The notes beneath the pieces are model-generated. The model did not search any database. It was given only the letters and a program-made list of their open reading frames with translations, and had not been told where the DNA came from. Both the position numbers and the translations under genes were made by a program. Shown in pieces: positions 22,901 through 34,843 of a stretch of DNA of 64,000 bases. The DNA is from Protonemura montana (taxonomy: Eukaryota; Arthropoda; Insecta; Plecoptera; Nemouridae): positions 16,853,701 through 16,917,700 of the forward strand of contig OX387607.1 in the NCBI GenBank assembly GCA_947568835.1. The letters run 5' to 3'. Each line of letters starts with the position of its first letter. Position 1 is the stretch's first letter.

Positions 22901-25900
22901 AAGTTGGAACTTGAGATGCGTTTGAAAGCTTGGTGGTACTATCAGTATATCAGTGCGGTTTAGTGTTTAGAGCTTAATGAATAGAAAATGATCTGAAAAA
23001 ATCTGATATTTTGAGTTGACTCGTGAATCGAAGACCAGAACCAAGAAAATAATGAAATAAAGACAAAGTTGCAATTTGTTTTGAAAAGCACACGAAATAA
23101 AAAAGCCCAATTTTACGAAATACTAGTTTTGTTGCTAAGAAGCTTCTGTAGAACAACTAAATATCTTGTTGGTTGGTCGTCATATTAAAGTTTGAAAGTG
23201 TGGAAGTGAGCGTAGAATTTAGCAGCAAAACAAGTTTCAGAAATAAAATATAAAGACATCACCATTTGTAGCAATTTCATCTCATATTGCTACGCTAGTA
23301 GCGGCCGTTTGACAGTTAAATTAGTGTAACTTTCACCTTCCATTGCAAACAATCACAGCATTACCAACAAAAAAGACATCGACTTCGTAGAGATTAAAAC
23401 TTAATTTATTTCGTAACAATATCAGAGCAGTTATTTTATTTGTTAAATCGATTCAACTGATTCAAGTCCACCTGACATTCAAACAGTATTCACGCTCGGA
23501 ACTATTGCAGGCGGTTGTTTCAGGATCGGCCAACTGAGTGTACATGTTGGGGTAGTTGGCCGGGAACACATTCATCCACTGGTGCCAGGTATGACAGGGT
23601 TCTGTGATGATAAACACATGCAAGAGTTGGCTGGGAACACATTCATCCACTGGTGCCAGGTATGACAGGGTTCTGTGATGATAAACACATGCAAGAGTTG
23701 GCTGGGAACACATTCATCCACTGGTGCCAGGTATGACAGGGTTCTGTGATGATAAACACATGCAAGAGTTGGCTGGGAACACATTCATCCACTGGTGCCA
23801 GGTATGACAGGGTTCTGTGATGATAAACACATGCAAGAGTTGGCCGGGAACACATTCATCCACTGGTGCCAGGTATGACAGGGTTCTGTGATGATGAAAC
23901 ACATGCAAGAGTTGGCCGGGAACACATTCATCCACTGGTGCCAGGTATGACAGGGTTCTGTGATGATAAACACATGCAAGAGTTGGCTGGGAACACATTC
24001 ATCCACTGGTGCCAGGTATGACAGGGTTCTGTGATGATAAACACATGCAAGAGTTGGCTGGGAACACATTCATCCACTGGTGCCAGGTATGACAGGGTTC
24101 TGTGATGATGAAACACATGCAAGAGTTGGCCGGGAACACATTCATCCACTGGTGCCAGGTATGACAGGGTTCTGTGATGATGAAACACATGCAAGAGTTG
24201 GCCGGGAACACATTCATCCACTGGTGCCAGGTATGACAGGGTTCTGTGATGATAAACACATGCAAGAGTTGGCTGGGAACACATTCATCCACTGGTGCCA
24301 GGTATGACAGGGTTCTGTGATGATAAACACATGCAAGAGTTGGCCGGGAACACATTCATCCACTGGTGCCAGGTATGACAGGGTTCTGTGACAATAAACA
24401 CATGCAAGAGTTGGCTGGGAACACATTCATCCACTGGTGCCAGGTATGACAGGGTTCTGTGATGATAAACACATGCAAGAGTTGGCCGGGAACACATTCA
24501 TCCACTGGTGCCAGGTATGACAGGGTTCTGTGATGATAAACACATGCAAGAGTTGGCCGGGAACACATTCATCCACTGGTGCCAGGTATGACAGGGTTCT
24601 GTGACAATAAACACATGCAAGAGTTGGCCGGGAACACATTCATCCACTGGTGCCAGGTATGACAGGGTTCTGTGATGATAAACACATGCAAGAGTTGGCT
24701 GGGAACACATTCATCCACTGGTGCCAGGTATGACAGGGTTCTGTGATGATAAACACATGCAAGAGTTGGCCGGGAACACATTCATCCACTGGTGCCAGGT
24801 ATGACAGGGTTCTGTGATGATAAACACATGCAAGAGTTGGCCGGGAACACATTCATCCACTGGTGCCAGGTATGACAGGGTTCTGTGATGATAAACACAT
24901 GCAAGAGTTGGCCGGGAACACATTCATCCACTGGTGCCAGGTATGACAGGGTTCTGTGATGATAAACACATGCAAGAGTTGGCCGGGAACACATTCATCC
25001 ACTGGTGCCAGGTATGACAGGGTTCTGTGATGATAAACACATGCAAGAGTTGGCTGGGAACACATTCATCCACTGGTGCCAGGTATGACAGGGTTCTGTG
25101 ATGATAAACACATGCAAGAGTTGGCTGGGAACACATTCATCCACTGGTGCCAGGTATGACAGGGTTCTGTGATGATAAACACATGCAAGAGTTGGCCGGG
25201 AACACATTCATCCACTGGTGCCAGGTATGACAGGGTTCTGTGATGATGAAACACATGCAAGAGTTGGCTGGGAACACATTCATCCACTGGTGCCAGGTAT
25301 GACAGGGTTCTGTGATGATAAACACATGCAAGAGTTGGCCGGGAACACATTCATCCACTGGTGCCAGGTATGACAGGGTTCTGTGATGATAAACACATGC
25401 AAGAGTTGGCCGGGAACACATTCATCCACTGGTGCCAGGTATGACAGGGTTCTGTGATGATAAACACATGCAAGAGTTGGCCGGGAACACATTCATCCAC
25501 TGGTGCCAGGTATGACAGGGTTCTGTGATGATAAACACATGCAAGAGTTGGCTGGGAACACATTCATCCACTGGTGCCAGGTATGACAGGGTTCTGTGAT
25601 GATAAACACATGCAAGAGTTGGCCGGGAACACATTCATCCACTGGTGCCAGGTATGACAGGGTTCTGTGATGATGAACACATGCAAGAGTTGGCCGGGAA
25701 CACATTCATCCACTGGTGCCAGGTATGACAGGGTTCTGTGATGATAAACACATGCAAGAGTTGGCTGGGAACACATTCATCCACTGGTGCCAGGTATGAC
25801 AGGGTTCTGTGATGATAAACACATGCAAGAGTTGGCCGGGAACACATTCATCCACTGGTGCCAGGTATGACAGGGTTCTGTGATGATAAACACATGCAAG

Positions 25901-28900
25901 GTACGAAGCGTGAACCAGTGGGACTTGGCGTGGGAGGGAAAACAATCTCTGGAATATGTTTATGATATGTAACATGAAAGTTGGGAAAGAAAAATTGAAA
26001 TTGTTTGGGAAAAGGATGAGAATGGAGGAAGAAAGATTGCCAAGAAAGATTTTAAGCTTGGAATATGAGAGAAGGGGAAGATGGATACAAAGAGTAGAAG
26101 ATGAAGTGGAGGAAAGAGATGGGAAATGGAATGAATTAGAAGAGACAGAAAGCTGGCGAGATTAGGAGATATGGAAGAAGTTGGTGAATGAAAAGTAAAA
26201 TGAAAAAAGCATGAAGTAGATGCAAAATGATTTGGCATAATCAAGTTAAATGCCTTAAATTATACCTTCTCTACCTGTAACAAAAACTATTTCAACTGAG
26301 TTTTGAATGCTAAGTGAAGAACAACAAAATTTCACAAAATTTCGTAACTTGTACCTGTTACTTTATCAAGGGTAAGAGTAAAAAGGGTTTCAGGACTGCT
26401 CTTACCCTTGATAAAGTAACAGGTACAAGTTACGAAACGTTGGGAAATTTAGTTGTTCTTCACTTAGCATTCAAAACCCAGTTAAAATAGTTTTTGTTAA
26501 AACTTGTGCTTAGTTTACATCAAGTAGACATGAGTCTAAAAAAAATTATTTTCTACCTGTTGTTATAAAAGGAAGAAAATAAAACAAAGCTTTGTATGAA
26601 AGCTTGTTTGCTGATTGTGGTAGATTGACTCACGTGAGTTATCAAACGGTACTGCAGTAAGCGAAGTCATGACGTGTTGGGGCGTTGCCGGATTATAAGA
26701 GGGCGTGGCTCCGGGACCAGGAGTGGGCGGGTTCATAGCAGCGAGACCGACAGCGTAGTCTGGAGTCTTGTCTTCCTCCTTCTCCGTCGGCTGCGTGGAC
26801 AGCAACAGCTGTTGGGCTGCGTTTGCCTCCGAAACTTTCTTTGCTTCTTCCATATCTGCAATCAAAGACAACACGGTTTGATTCACGTGGCAGGATCCAA
26901 CATTTCAACACAAAAACTGTATTCTGTTTCAATCGGGAAATGTGATTAAGATTATTTTTTAATTATTATCATTGTGTTCAAATACGCGTTTAAAATTAAA
27001 TCTGACGTATTTTTCCTTTTTATAATCCGATCATAACTTTTCTATTTATATTTGTTTTAAGAATGACTAAAATATGAATTCTCGTGACGGGATTAAAACG
27101 GGCTGTGATTAACTACACGTAGTTCTGACGTCATTTTGTGTCTCCTTTGCGTTCGCTTCTGTTTTTTGACGTCAGATTTCACTTCAAGTCATAAAAAATG
27201 GCGACCCTCGTTTTCGTACGAGATTCAAACGCCAAAATTATAAACAGGTTTATTTTATTCAAAATTGGAATTAGAAGAAAATAAAAAAATATGTGTTCAT
27301 TATTTTCTCACAAAAAAAAATTAAAAAATAGTTTCAAATTTAAAGAGATTTCCCAATTACAGTTCTAAGCTTTCAGCTCATTAAGACGGTACTAAACGTA
27401 AACATAAAGAAGCCGTGATGCTTAACAAATATATTTTGACGCACAATCGAGGGCTCCCAGCTTTAAACCCCAGATTTAAACATGAAATGGAAAGTCCAAC
27501 ACAAAGTTAACACAAAGTTAACACAAATTTAACACAAATTTAACACAAAGTTAACACAAATTTAACACAAATTTAACACAAAGTTAACACAAAGTTAACA
27601 CAAAGTTAACACAAAGTTAACACAAAGTTAACACTAGAGCTCTAGACCTGCGTTGTCTACCCACAACAAGCAGATGACAGAATCGTGCAACTCAGAATAA
27701 ATTCAATGTTTGGTTTCAAATGCGACAACATAATTGCAAATAGCAATGAGGGTCACAAGCTTAACGGATGAAACTGGTTCAATATTGACTTTCCATGCTC
27801 ATGCAATGTCTTTCTTTGATCTCAAACAACTAAAATTCTACATAAAAAATTCAAATGGCACCAATAATAGGTTTTAGATGATAGTTCTAGAAAACTAAAT
27901 AAATCAGCCACAATTTGAACATAATCTTGATGTTACCTTGCATGCGTTTCCTCTTCTTTGCAGCAGCGAACCCGAGCGGCTGCTCGTTGATAGCCAGCAA
28001 CTTTATTCCTCCATCTTTTCGTCCGGCCGGAGTCCGGGATATTGCCGGGCGCGGGGTTAGAGATGGACTTACCATCGCTGGAGACTTAAAGCCCGGCAAC
28101 CGGCTTGGGATTCCTTTCAACGGAGCTAACAGAAGAGAAAACATAGTTAGCACCGCAATGAAGTGGTCAACCTATTTGTGAATATGTTCATTTATCAAGT
28201 TGACACAGAAAAAAAAAAAACAGAAAATTCTAAACCTTTAAATTTCAAAACGAAAATAAGCTAGGTTAGGTTTACCAATTGATTATTATTTATAAGATTT
28301 CATATTTATGGAGTTATTAAACCGACTCCCATTCATAGACACTTAATTTTAACATCCAACTCATGAAATTCAGCAGACTTTTATGGCTGTGAGACAGGCA
28401 CTTACAGGTACAAACTTTGCTAGGAAAGTATTTGTAATTCTTACTTGTGTCAGTCATTTTCCTTGGCATTCCTCTTGATCTAACCGGTACTGTAGGTGCA
28501 GTGCTCTTCTTGAGATTACTGGAAGCATCTATTGATTTCTGTAGTAGTTCGGCTCTTAACGCGGCTGATTTTGGTTTTCTTTTGAGAGTGAAATGTTTAA
28601 CTGGAGGAGGCTGTTGACCTACCACATTAGCTAACGCATTCTTATTCAGATAATGGCATTCTAAAGGGAGCATACCCAAGTCACTTTTCTTTTTCACTAA
28701 AAGACAACAAATGTTTAATTAGAAACGACAGAATACCGATATGAAGTAGTTTTTTTGTTGCAATCCAAAATGCATACCTAGACCGTTGCTGCAATATGGT
28801 GCACAAAAACTTTTCAAAAGAGCAGAAACTTACCTAATTTTTTAAGATCATTTACAAGATCAGAGAATATACGACTGTTGTCATCCATATCACCAACATG

Positions 28901-29325
28901 GGTATTCAGGGAGCCTGTCGAGGGAAGAGTTTTCATGGTTTCGGAAAGCATTGAAACCCACTGGTCACTGTCCACTTGAGCAACTTCCAAGATCTCTTCA
29001 AGCTCCACCCTCCACTGGCACAGAGATTTGAAAACATCAACAAATTAGTAAATTGCATGTAATTTGACATTTAACATGAAAAATACATAAAATAGGTTGT
29101 AAACAAAACCCCCACCTCTTCAACACTGCGGCGGGGAATGTGGAAAAATGACAGTAATAACTTGAGCTTCACTTGAGTTTGTAAGTCTAGAAAACAATCT
29201 TTGATGTTCCTTAACACTTCGGCATTTAATTGAGAACATATTGAACCACCTGTCCATGAATCATTAGACGTTCCGAGTTTATTATGTAGCCACAAAGACG
29301 TATCGCTATCACGAACATTCGCCAT
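19975..29325 (-). CDS. NELFA: NELFA: negative elongation factor complex subunit A, 8 exons
   Basis: NELF-A is a subunit of the nuclear NELF complex that holds RNA polymerase II in promoter-proximal pause. Exons on the minus strand: 29325-29116, 29014-28834, 28696-28445, 28125-27937, 26855-26634, 22449-22227, 21349-21189, 20219-19975; phases close to 560 aa (human about 530). The start MANVRDSDTSLWLHNKLG matches the family start, so an upstream in-frame ATG is ignored. Diagnostic blocks: LKLLLSFFHIPRR, MLPLECHYLNKNAL (N-terminal NELF-C-binding domain), PVKHFTLKRKPKSAALRAEL, TPLKGIP, a Pro/Ala-rich middle, and TANKVTRPEKALILGFMAGS about 459-478. The acceptor of exon 6 (GTTCTCCGCAG) is the weakest and rests mainly on phase. 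Confidence 0.96.
20475..20550 (+). mobile_element. Fragment of the TTGCAAACGCTTGCAA repeat tail
   Basis: AAATCTTATTTAAATTGCAA followed by ACGCTTGCAATGCGCGGGG, the tail of the tRNA-like elements, without the tRNA-like head. It is in the last NELFA intron. Confidence 0.7.
21517..21660. mobile_element. Foldback MITE, family 1, single arm
   Basis: One arm of the family: ACTCATGTCTACTTGATGTA ... AACTAAATTTCCCAACGTTT. The second arm is missing. NELFA intron 6. Confidence 0.75.
21930..22065 (-). mobile_element. tRNA-derived SINE, minus orientation (NELFA intron 6)
   Basis: On the minus strand, GATAGCTCAGTAGCTCAGTA (A-box region with a 10-bp triplication of AGCTCAGT), GAGCATCCGACCGGCAATTAG and CCAGGGTTCGTATCTTGG (B-box). 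The ends resemble the 6675-6795 element. Confidence 0.65.
22145..22202 (+). repeat. Second copy of the (TAT)n retroposon tail
   Basis: TCTCATGCCAAAAGCAGCCA then AATTGTGATGAATTAAC and short (TAT)n, matching 8031-8117. Preceded by (TA)n. Confidence 0.65.
22535..22785. mobile_element. Two inverted copies of the TTGCAAACGCTTGCAA tail element
   Basis: 22540-22655 is in one orientation and 22680-22775 in the other; both run from AACACTATAACCGTCTCAAA to AAATAAGATTTC (or inverse) and both lost the tRNA-like head at CAAACGGGGAC. The pair can form a large hairpin in NELFA intron 5. Confidence 0.75.
23555..25900. repeat. 71-bp minisatellite, about 33 copies (NELFA intron 5)
   Basis: Unit begins GTTGGCCGGGAACACATTCA and includes CACTGGTGCCAGGTATGACA and AACACATGCAAGA. 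Copies are nearly identical. The main variants are GGCCGGG versus GGCTGGG, a 72-bp form with an extra base (GATGATGAAACAC), a GATGATGAACAC form and a GACAATAAACAC form. Many frames stay open because 71 is not a multiple of three and the unit has few stops; they are not genes. Confidence 0.97.
26265..26545. mobile_element. Foldback MITE, family 1, near-complete palindrome
   Basis: Two inverted arms of about 130 bp sharing GTTACTTTATCAAGGGTAAG and its inverse at the centre, loop about 25 bp. Outer end TACATCAAGTAGACATGAGTC. No coding capacity. NELFA intron 5. Confidence 0.85.
27498..27635. repeat. 11-bp tandem repeat (AACACAAAGTT) in NELFA intron 4
   Basis: About 12 copies; two unit types (AACACAAAGTT and AACACAAATTT) are interspersed. 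Confidence 0.9.
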
Positions 29326-29772
29326 GTTGAATCGAGGAACGCAAATTGTGAACAGAGAACGCAGGCGCAAGCGACGACGCAACTGACATGTGACGACATC
29401 TCTGTGACGTCATTAAATTGATCAAGCGCAACTTTTCAATTCGCATGAAGACACGTTTTTCTTCCAGACTTTTAGGAAAACAAACTCATTCAATACTGAG
29501 TTACTTCAATATATGAAATTTGTCTCTTATAATTAAGTTAGTTCTTTACTTGTTTTAATTAGTGTGCACCAAAGTCTTATAAATTCTGTTTATAACATGC
29601 ATGTAATTTAGTTATTACAAAGCCCTAGCAACCACAAAACAAATAATATTTGGGAATCATGAAGCACATTTTGACAGTAATTTGATAAAGGTATATTTAA
29701 GTGGTAAAGTCAAGAAAAAACGTTGAAACCAAAGGTTGATACGCTAATCAGACCACAAAAACTAGTCGTAAA
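29326..29772. promoter_or_regulatory. Divergent promoter region between NELFA and the LRRC27-like gene
   Basis: The two start codons face away from each other about 447 bp apart, so both promoters must lie here or in upstream noncoding exons. A palindromic CRE, TGACGTCA, is at 29405-29412, about 80 bp from the NELFA ATG. No TATA box is convincing. Confidence 0.6.
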
Positions 29773-32333
29773 ATGATCGCAGGCATCAATTTTAAACTGA
29801 ACGGAAGTGAAATTGTTCCTTATGTCCAAAGCCAGGATACAACCACCAAAGCTGGGGAACGTGGCCTAAATTTGTCTTTCAATACTGTTTATAAACACTT
29901 AAATACTAACAATAATGGAGCTTATGTAGATTTAAAGTCACAAGACATTAGGGAAATACCCACACACTTTTGTGACACTTTTAAAAATGTTCAGTATCTC
30001 TATTTGGAACGGAACATCATAGAAGAATTGCCAGTAGACTTTTTACCCTCACTTCCATATCTTAAGTGGCTTGACATCAGAAATAATCTTCTGCGTACCA
30101 TTCCAACGAGCATTGCCCATCACCCCACGCTAGAGACGTTATTACTTCAAGAAAACAGGATTACAAAGCTGCCCACGGAATTAGGTACGAACCGAAGTAC
30201 AATTATATATTTTTGTTTATCTAAACGTTAAGTTCAACCTGTCCATGTAGCGAGCTAGTTTCATAGGCATACATAAGAAAAATAACAAATAAATGTTATA
30301 GATGATCATGTCATATTTACTCATATACAAATTTGACAATTTTTTAGGCTTGGTGCCAAGATTACGAGGACTACAATTGAAAGGAAACCCGATAACTTAC
30401 CCTTCGCAAGAAATAATAAGTAAGGGATTAAAAGCTTTACTCCTGTTCTTACGAAGTGAAATAGAAATCGAGGCTCCAATTGATATTCAGCCAGTATCAG
30501 AGCTCATCTACCAAAATACAAAACCATTGGGTAAGAACTGACATCTGAAATTGATATTTTAATAGAGGATCCAGTAAACTACCAAATCAAAAAATACTTG
30601 TTAACATTATATTAATGTTGTAGTTACCGAGGAGAAGAAACTGTCCCGGAAATTTCAATCGAAATCATGCACCAACAATTCTCTGCGGTCAAAGAAACCA
30701 CTTCAATTCCCTTCGCACATCTTGGCATTGAAGTCCTCGCAGATGTCCTGCGTTGGGAATAAGAAACCGCTCTTTTCCAACAACAAAATGAGATCAAAGT
30801 TCCTGAACCAGACATCGATTTGCGACGATTTTCCGATGTCTTTCAACGAGACGCAGTTACCAGACGGAGATTGTTTTACAACGGAAGAAAAACTATTGTT
30901 TCCGCTTCGACAGAAACCGTCGGCGTACGAAATAAAAATGATAAATCGCGAAGAGAAAATACAGGAGAACTTTATGAAGGAAATGTGGATTTGCAAGCTG
31001 AGAGAAATGCTGGAACAGCAGGGAAAAGTTCTTCAACGAAGAAAGTAAATTACGTTCACGTTTATTTTTGTAGTTTTTTTTTTAGTGTTTTTGCCTGAAG
31101 CTGAGATTCAGTGTTTACGGGACATTGGAGAAAATTTTCTTAAAGAATTATCATCTTGCATAATTTTGTGAGATGCAGAATTGATTTGTTTAAATGCAAC
31201 CATAAAAAAAAAAAAATTGCAGCTAGAAAATTTAACAGCACTTCTAAGAAATCACTCTTATCATCTGCTAATGGTATTTGAATTCATAATTCTTAAATCT
31301 TTCGTGAGACTTGATGATAAATTTCAGAGACCAAGAGATCTTGAACGGGTGGAGAATGGACTACAGAAAGAGCCAGAGTATTCCTAAATTCAGAAAACAC
31401 GACTTCTCAGCTCCTTATGACATCAACACCGACCTTCATTTGGATGGCACCGAGAAACTACAGCCTACCAAACGGGAAGAAAAGCCAAGGTATGAAATTA
31501 AAAAAGCGCTCATTGGGCAATTTTTTGTTGTAAATACACATGTTGTTTTGTTTCACAGGGAAATTGGTGAGGAAATGGCTGATATATTCCGATCTCTTCA
31601 ATGCTTGAACGGGTCAAAACTTGAAGATAGTCTGAGCCCAAAATCAAAACAACTGATGCTTGACAAAGAAATCCAACAGGTAATACTTTGATCCTCCTAA
31701 AAAAGTGTCTGTAATGAAAGGGACATTAAAAATCGACAGTTTCACCAAACAGAATATAGAATGCCAACTAAAAATATAGAAACATAAAGGGTTCTGCTAT
31801 TTCTTTAAATTCTTGTTAAAAATTCTTATTAGCCAAACAAAAACCTACCTACCTTCTAAGCTCAAATTCTTTCAGAACAATCCACAAATTAAACTTATTT
31901 GTAAAATTATTTAACAGCCTCCCACTTCAAGTCAGGTCTAAAAAAATTCAAAACCAACATTTTTGAATTGATCATCAAAAAAGGAAATAATTATCTCGAT
32001 TTTAAATCATCTGTTAGTAGATAACCTAACCGTACAAGTACCTTAATGTCAGTAGCTCGTATTGCATCAATATATATTTGCGACACACAAGTGTAACTTA
32101 TCTGGGATTTTTAAAACAACTTAGTTTTTGTTTTCTTTGTATGAACTTGAACTGTATTATAAAATAAGTAAATAAATAAAACTCATTCTATTTTCTAGCT
32201 GGTCAAGCTTCAGAGGCAACTGTCACTTGTTCAGAAGAGAAACAGCATTGAGTACCAGATGTTGAAAGAATCTGAGAAACACAAGCGACCGCACGCACGC
32301 AAGAGCGCTCCCAACTTGACATTTAGCGAGTGA
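29773..32333 (+). CDS. LRRC27: LRRC27-like leucine-rich repeat protein, 6 exons
   Basis: Exons: 29773-30184, 30348-30530, 30624-31044, 31328-31489, 31559-31679, 32199-32333; phases close to 477 aa. Exon 1 has leucine-rich repeats (VQYLYLERNIIEELP, LKWLDIRNNLLRTIP, LETLLLQENRITKLP), and exon 2 continues with LRGLQLKGNPITYP and a GLKALLLFLR helix, the order seen in vertebrate LRRC27. The rest is charged and probably coiled-coil (REEKIQENFMKEMWICKLREM). The C-terminus is short and basic. LRRC27's function is poorly known. An AATAAA at 32397 follows the stop. The reading frame changes between exons only as intron phases require; no break is seen. Other LRR families are possible but the second exon favours LRRC27. 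Confidence 0.82.
31880..32185 (+). mobile_element. Likely LINE 3'-end fragment (LRRC27-like intron 5)
   Basis: A broken frame reads KLFNSLPLQVRSKK and then, after a shift, NIFELIIKKGNNYLDF, like the C-terminal end of LINE RT ORFs, followed by an AATAAATAAA tail. Short and damaged. Confidence 0.4.
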
Positions 32334-32403
32334 AAGAAATCAAAGATGATCAAGAGACATACATATTCTTAAATAACAATCTGAGGAATCATATCAAATA
32401 AAT

Positions 32404-33229
32404 CACAGACAATCACATTGTACAGCATATTTGTATGTTTCTCATTATATCCTAGGCATTACGGAGGTATTACGGAATTTTGTTAGGAACATGTCATGGT
32501 TTCAAAGGATTAAAGATAGTTATTTATTTATTTACAAATAATTTTAATAGATCCTTCACTCGTGCTTATCTGGTACACTGCATCTAACTGTTGTCTGGGA
32601 ATGACTTGCCCAAAAATGAGAACTCATAAACAAATAATGTCATGCATATACAGAATACAAAAATACAACCAACCAGCTCCAAATCAATTGCAAAATCTTA
32701 GCAGTTTACACTTTTACTTCTTGTAGCAGCCACCTTAACATCGTTTAAATAACAACTACTAAAGGATTTTTTTTTAGATTTATAATTAATTAATTAATTA
32801 ATTTCCAACACTTTCAAAATGCATATAAATGGGTCAGAATGCCAGAACACCAATCAAACGAACTGGGGGAGAGGAAAGAAAGAATCGAAGGTGAAATGGT
32901 TGATTACAGCAACAAGACAGAAAACTCCAAGTTCAACCTCAGTTAAGTTTCTTTAGTTTCTCTTACCTGGTTCATAGTGGATCACAAATGGCATTGTTGG
33001 GGGTAACATTTTTTTGCACTTTATAATAATAACATAAACTTAAGGAACAAAATCGAACCGTGAAAATAATCTTTCTGAACTTTTGGCCCTGGATGCTTCA
33101 TGGTTGCAACTCGTAAGATATCTTTAAGAGTACTTTGATTTTAAAGTCTGCTAACCAGCCGGAAAAATAGAAACGCGTTATCGCCAACATGAAAGTTGCA
33201 AACTCGAGTGAGTCTAGGCTTTAATTGTT
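32404..33229. other. Intergenic region after the LRRC27-like gene
   Basis: AT-rich, with a short (TTAA)n tract near 32786. No coding resemblance seen on either strand. Confidence 0.5.
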
Positions 33230-33405
33230 GTGGGGAAGAAGGAAAAATAGAGTGAACGTGATTTTCTGGAGAAGAAAATTGGAGCTGCGTTGTGCACTCG
33301 AGAGAAATTTCTAGAATTCTTGACACGCGCACCACACGATGCTAATTTTCTTTACCAGTAAGTTGCGCTCTCTCTTTTTCCTTCTGAACTACTACAAATA
33401 TCCAG
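33230..33405. mobile_element. Foldback MITE, family 2, complete hairpin
   Basis: Left arm GGGGAAGAAGGAAAAATAGA ... GAGAAGAAAATTGG and right arm AATTTTCTTTACCAGTAAGTTGC ... TTTTTCCTTCTGAAC form an imperfect inverted repeat of about 70 bp per arm; the loop includes GAAATTTCTAGAATTC. Confidence 0.65.
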
Positions 33406-34843
33406 CTTCTTGGCACCCTATACAAGTTCTAGAAAAGATGATTTGTTGCTACCTAAATAGTTAGTACTAAATAGCTAAGAAATTATCAAACTGATAAAAA
33501 AAATCTTTGATTTACGGAAATTTATTATCCTGATGGATAATACCACTGACAACGGCACCTATTAACAGTTAAACACAACTATAGAAATCAACGTACGTAA
33601 CTACAAACAAACTAACTACATGTAAATAAAGATATTTCTGAATAAGTAATAATCCATCTAATGATATGACATGATTGCAAAGAACTAGAATTGCAAAGAG
33701 CTAGAATTTAGAACTTGCAAAGTTATACATGGGTTCTACTAGTTGGCATTTTGGGTCAACTTGCCACCTCCCTAGGAAGGATCAGCTTGTCATTTTACTC
33801 TCCAGGCCTCTGCGTTTAATTCTGCACGCTTAATAATAATTTACGTTCATCATAAGAACTGTTTGACGATTTCCTTTCGCTCAGTAGAGCTACGAGTGTT
33901 GTGATTTGGGAATGATCTTGATTTGATAACAATAAAATGTCACTACACAAGATAAAGTGTCAACTATCCACCTACAATGCAGGGCTTTGCCATTTGGGAA
34001 AGAGTAAAAAAAATTAACTTTTTGGATTGGATTATCAGTGATTTTCAGTTGAAAAACAAAAAAAAATCTGCAGCTTGGCTGTTGCCAGGCAAATTAGAAA
34101 TTAACGGATTGTTAGATTCTAATCGGTCCACATTGTTGCAACAATAATCCAAAGATTAACATTCTTTGGTGCTTCTGGCTTTCTCTTATCAGTCTAGTTG
34201 TCTTTATATGTCTTCAAAGCTCTCCGACCCAACTAACAATAGTTTTAAGTGCTTCAGAGTTTCCCCAGTCTCCGAGGATGGTTGCTGAAATGTCGATGCT
34301 GACACCCTTATTTGTGGGTTAACTAATCAGGAATTGGTCAAATCAATGAAGTGGTCAAATGATCAAAGTGTTTTTGAAAAATCTGACATCAAACCTACAA
34401 ACCAGAAAAAAAAAAACATTCCGATTACAAGAATGCAAGAGGCATTTTGTAACCTAACAAAGACGTTAAAACAAGATTATATTTACGGTTTGAACTGCTT
34501 TACGGCAAAGTGCTGTGTGGTCAATGGAAGGTGGTAGACAGCGGATAATTTTGCCTAACTTAAGTTCCTTGCATCAGTATTCAAATAACCCAAGCACAAA
34601 GAAGCACTATCAGACAATTCAAAGAATATTTCAGTGATGGCCATTCGTAAAAGCATTCATAATATTCTTACCCCATATGAAATGAAATCATAGGGGATCA
34701 TTATTCTGCGTACATGCCTATTACCTATGGAAAATCATTCTCAGCATCAGTCAAAATAGTTATCAAGCAAGAATTATGATACTTCATTAGCGTTTATCAC
34801 AGAAAGCTCCTCGTCAGCGCCGTCGACAAACTCTTGGCTACCT

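Noticed and set aside
23555-25900. CRISPR-like array
   Set aside because: There are no unique spacers, units are contiguous, and the genome is an animal's.
23462-25975. More than twenty overlapping 70-118-codon frames on the minus strand
   Set aside because: They are the 71-bp repeat read in rotating frames; identical peptides recur every 71 bp and nothing else supports coding.
29326-29382. Use of the upstream in-frame ATG at 29382 for NELFA
   Set aside because: The family start MANVRDSDT lies at 29325; the upstream 19 residues have no counterpart.
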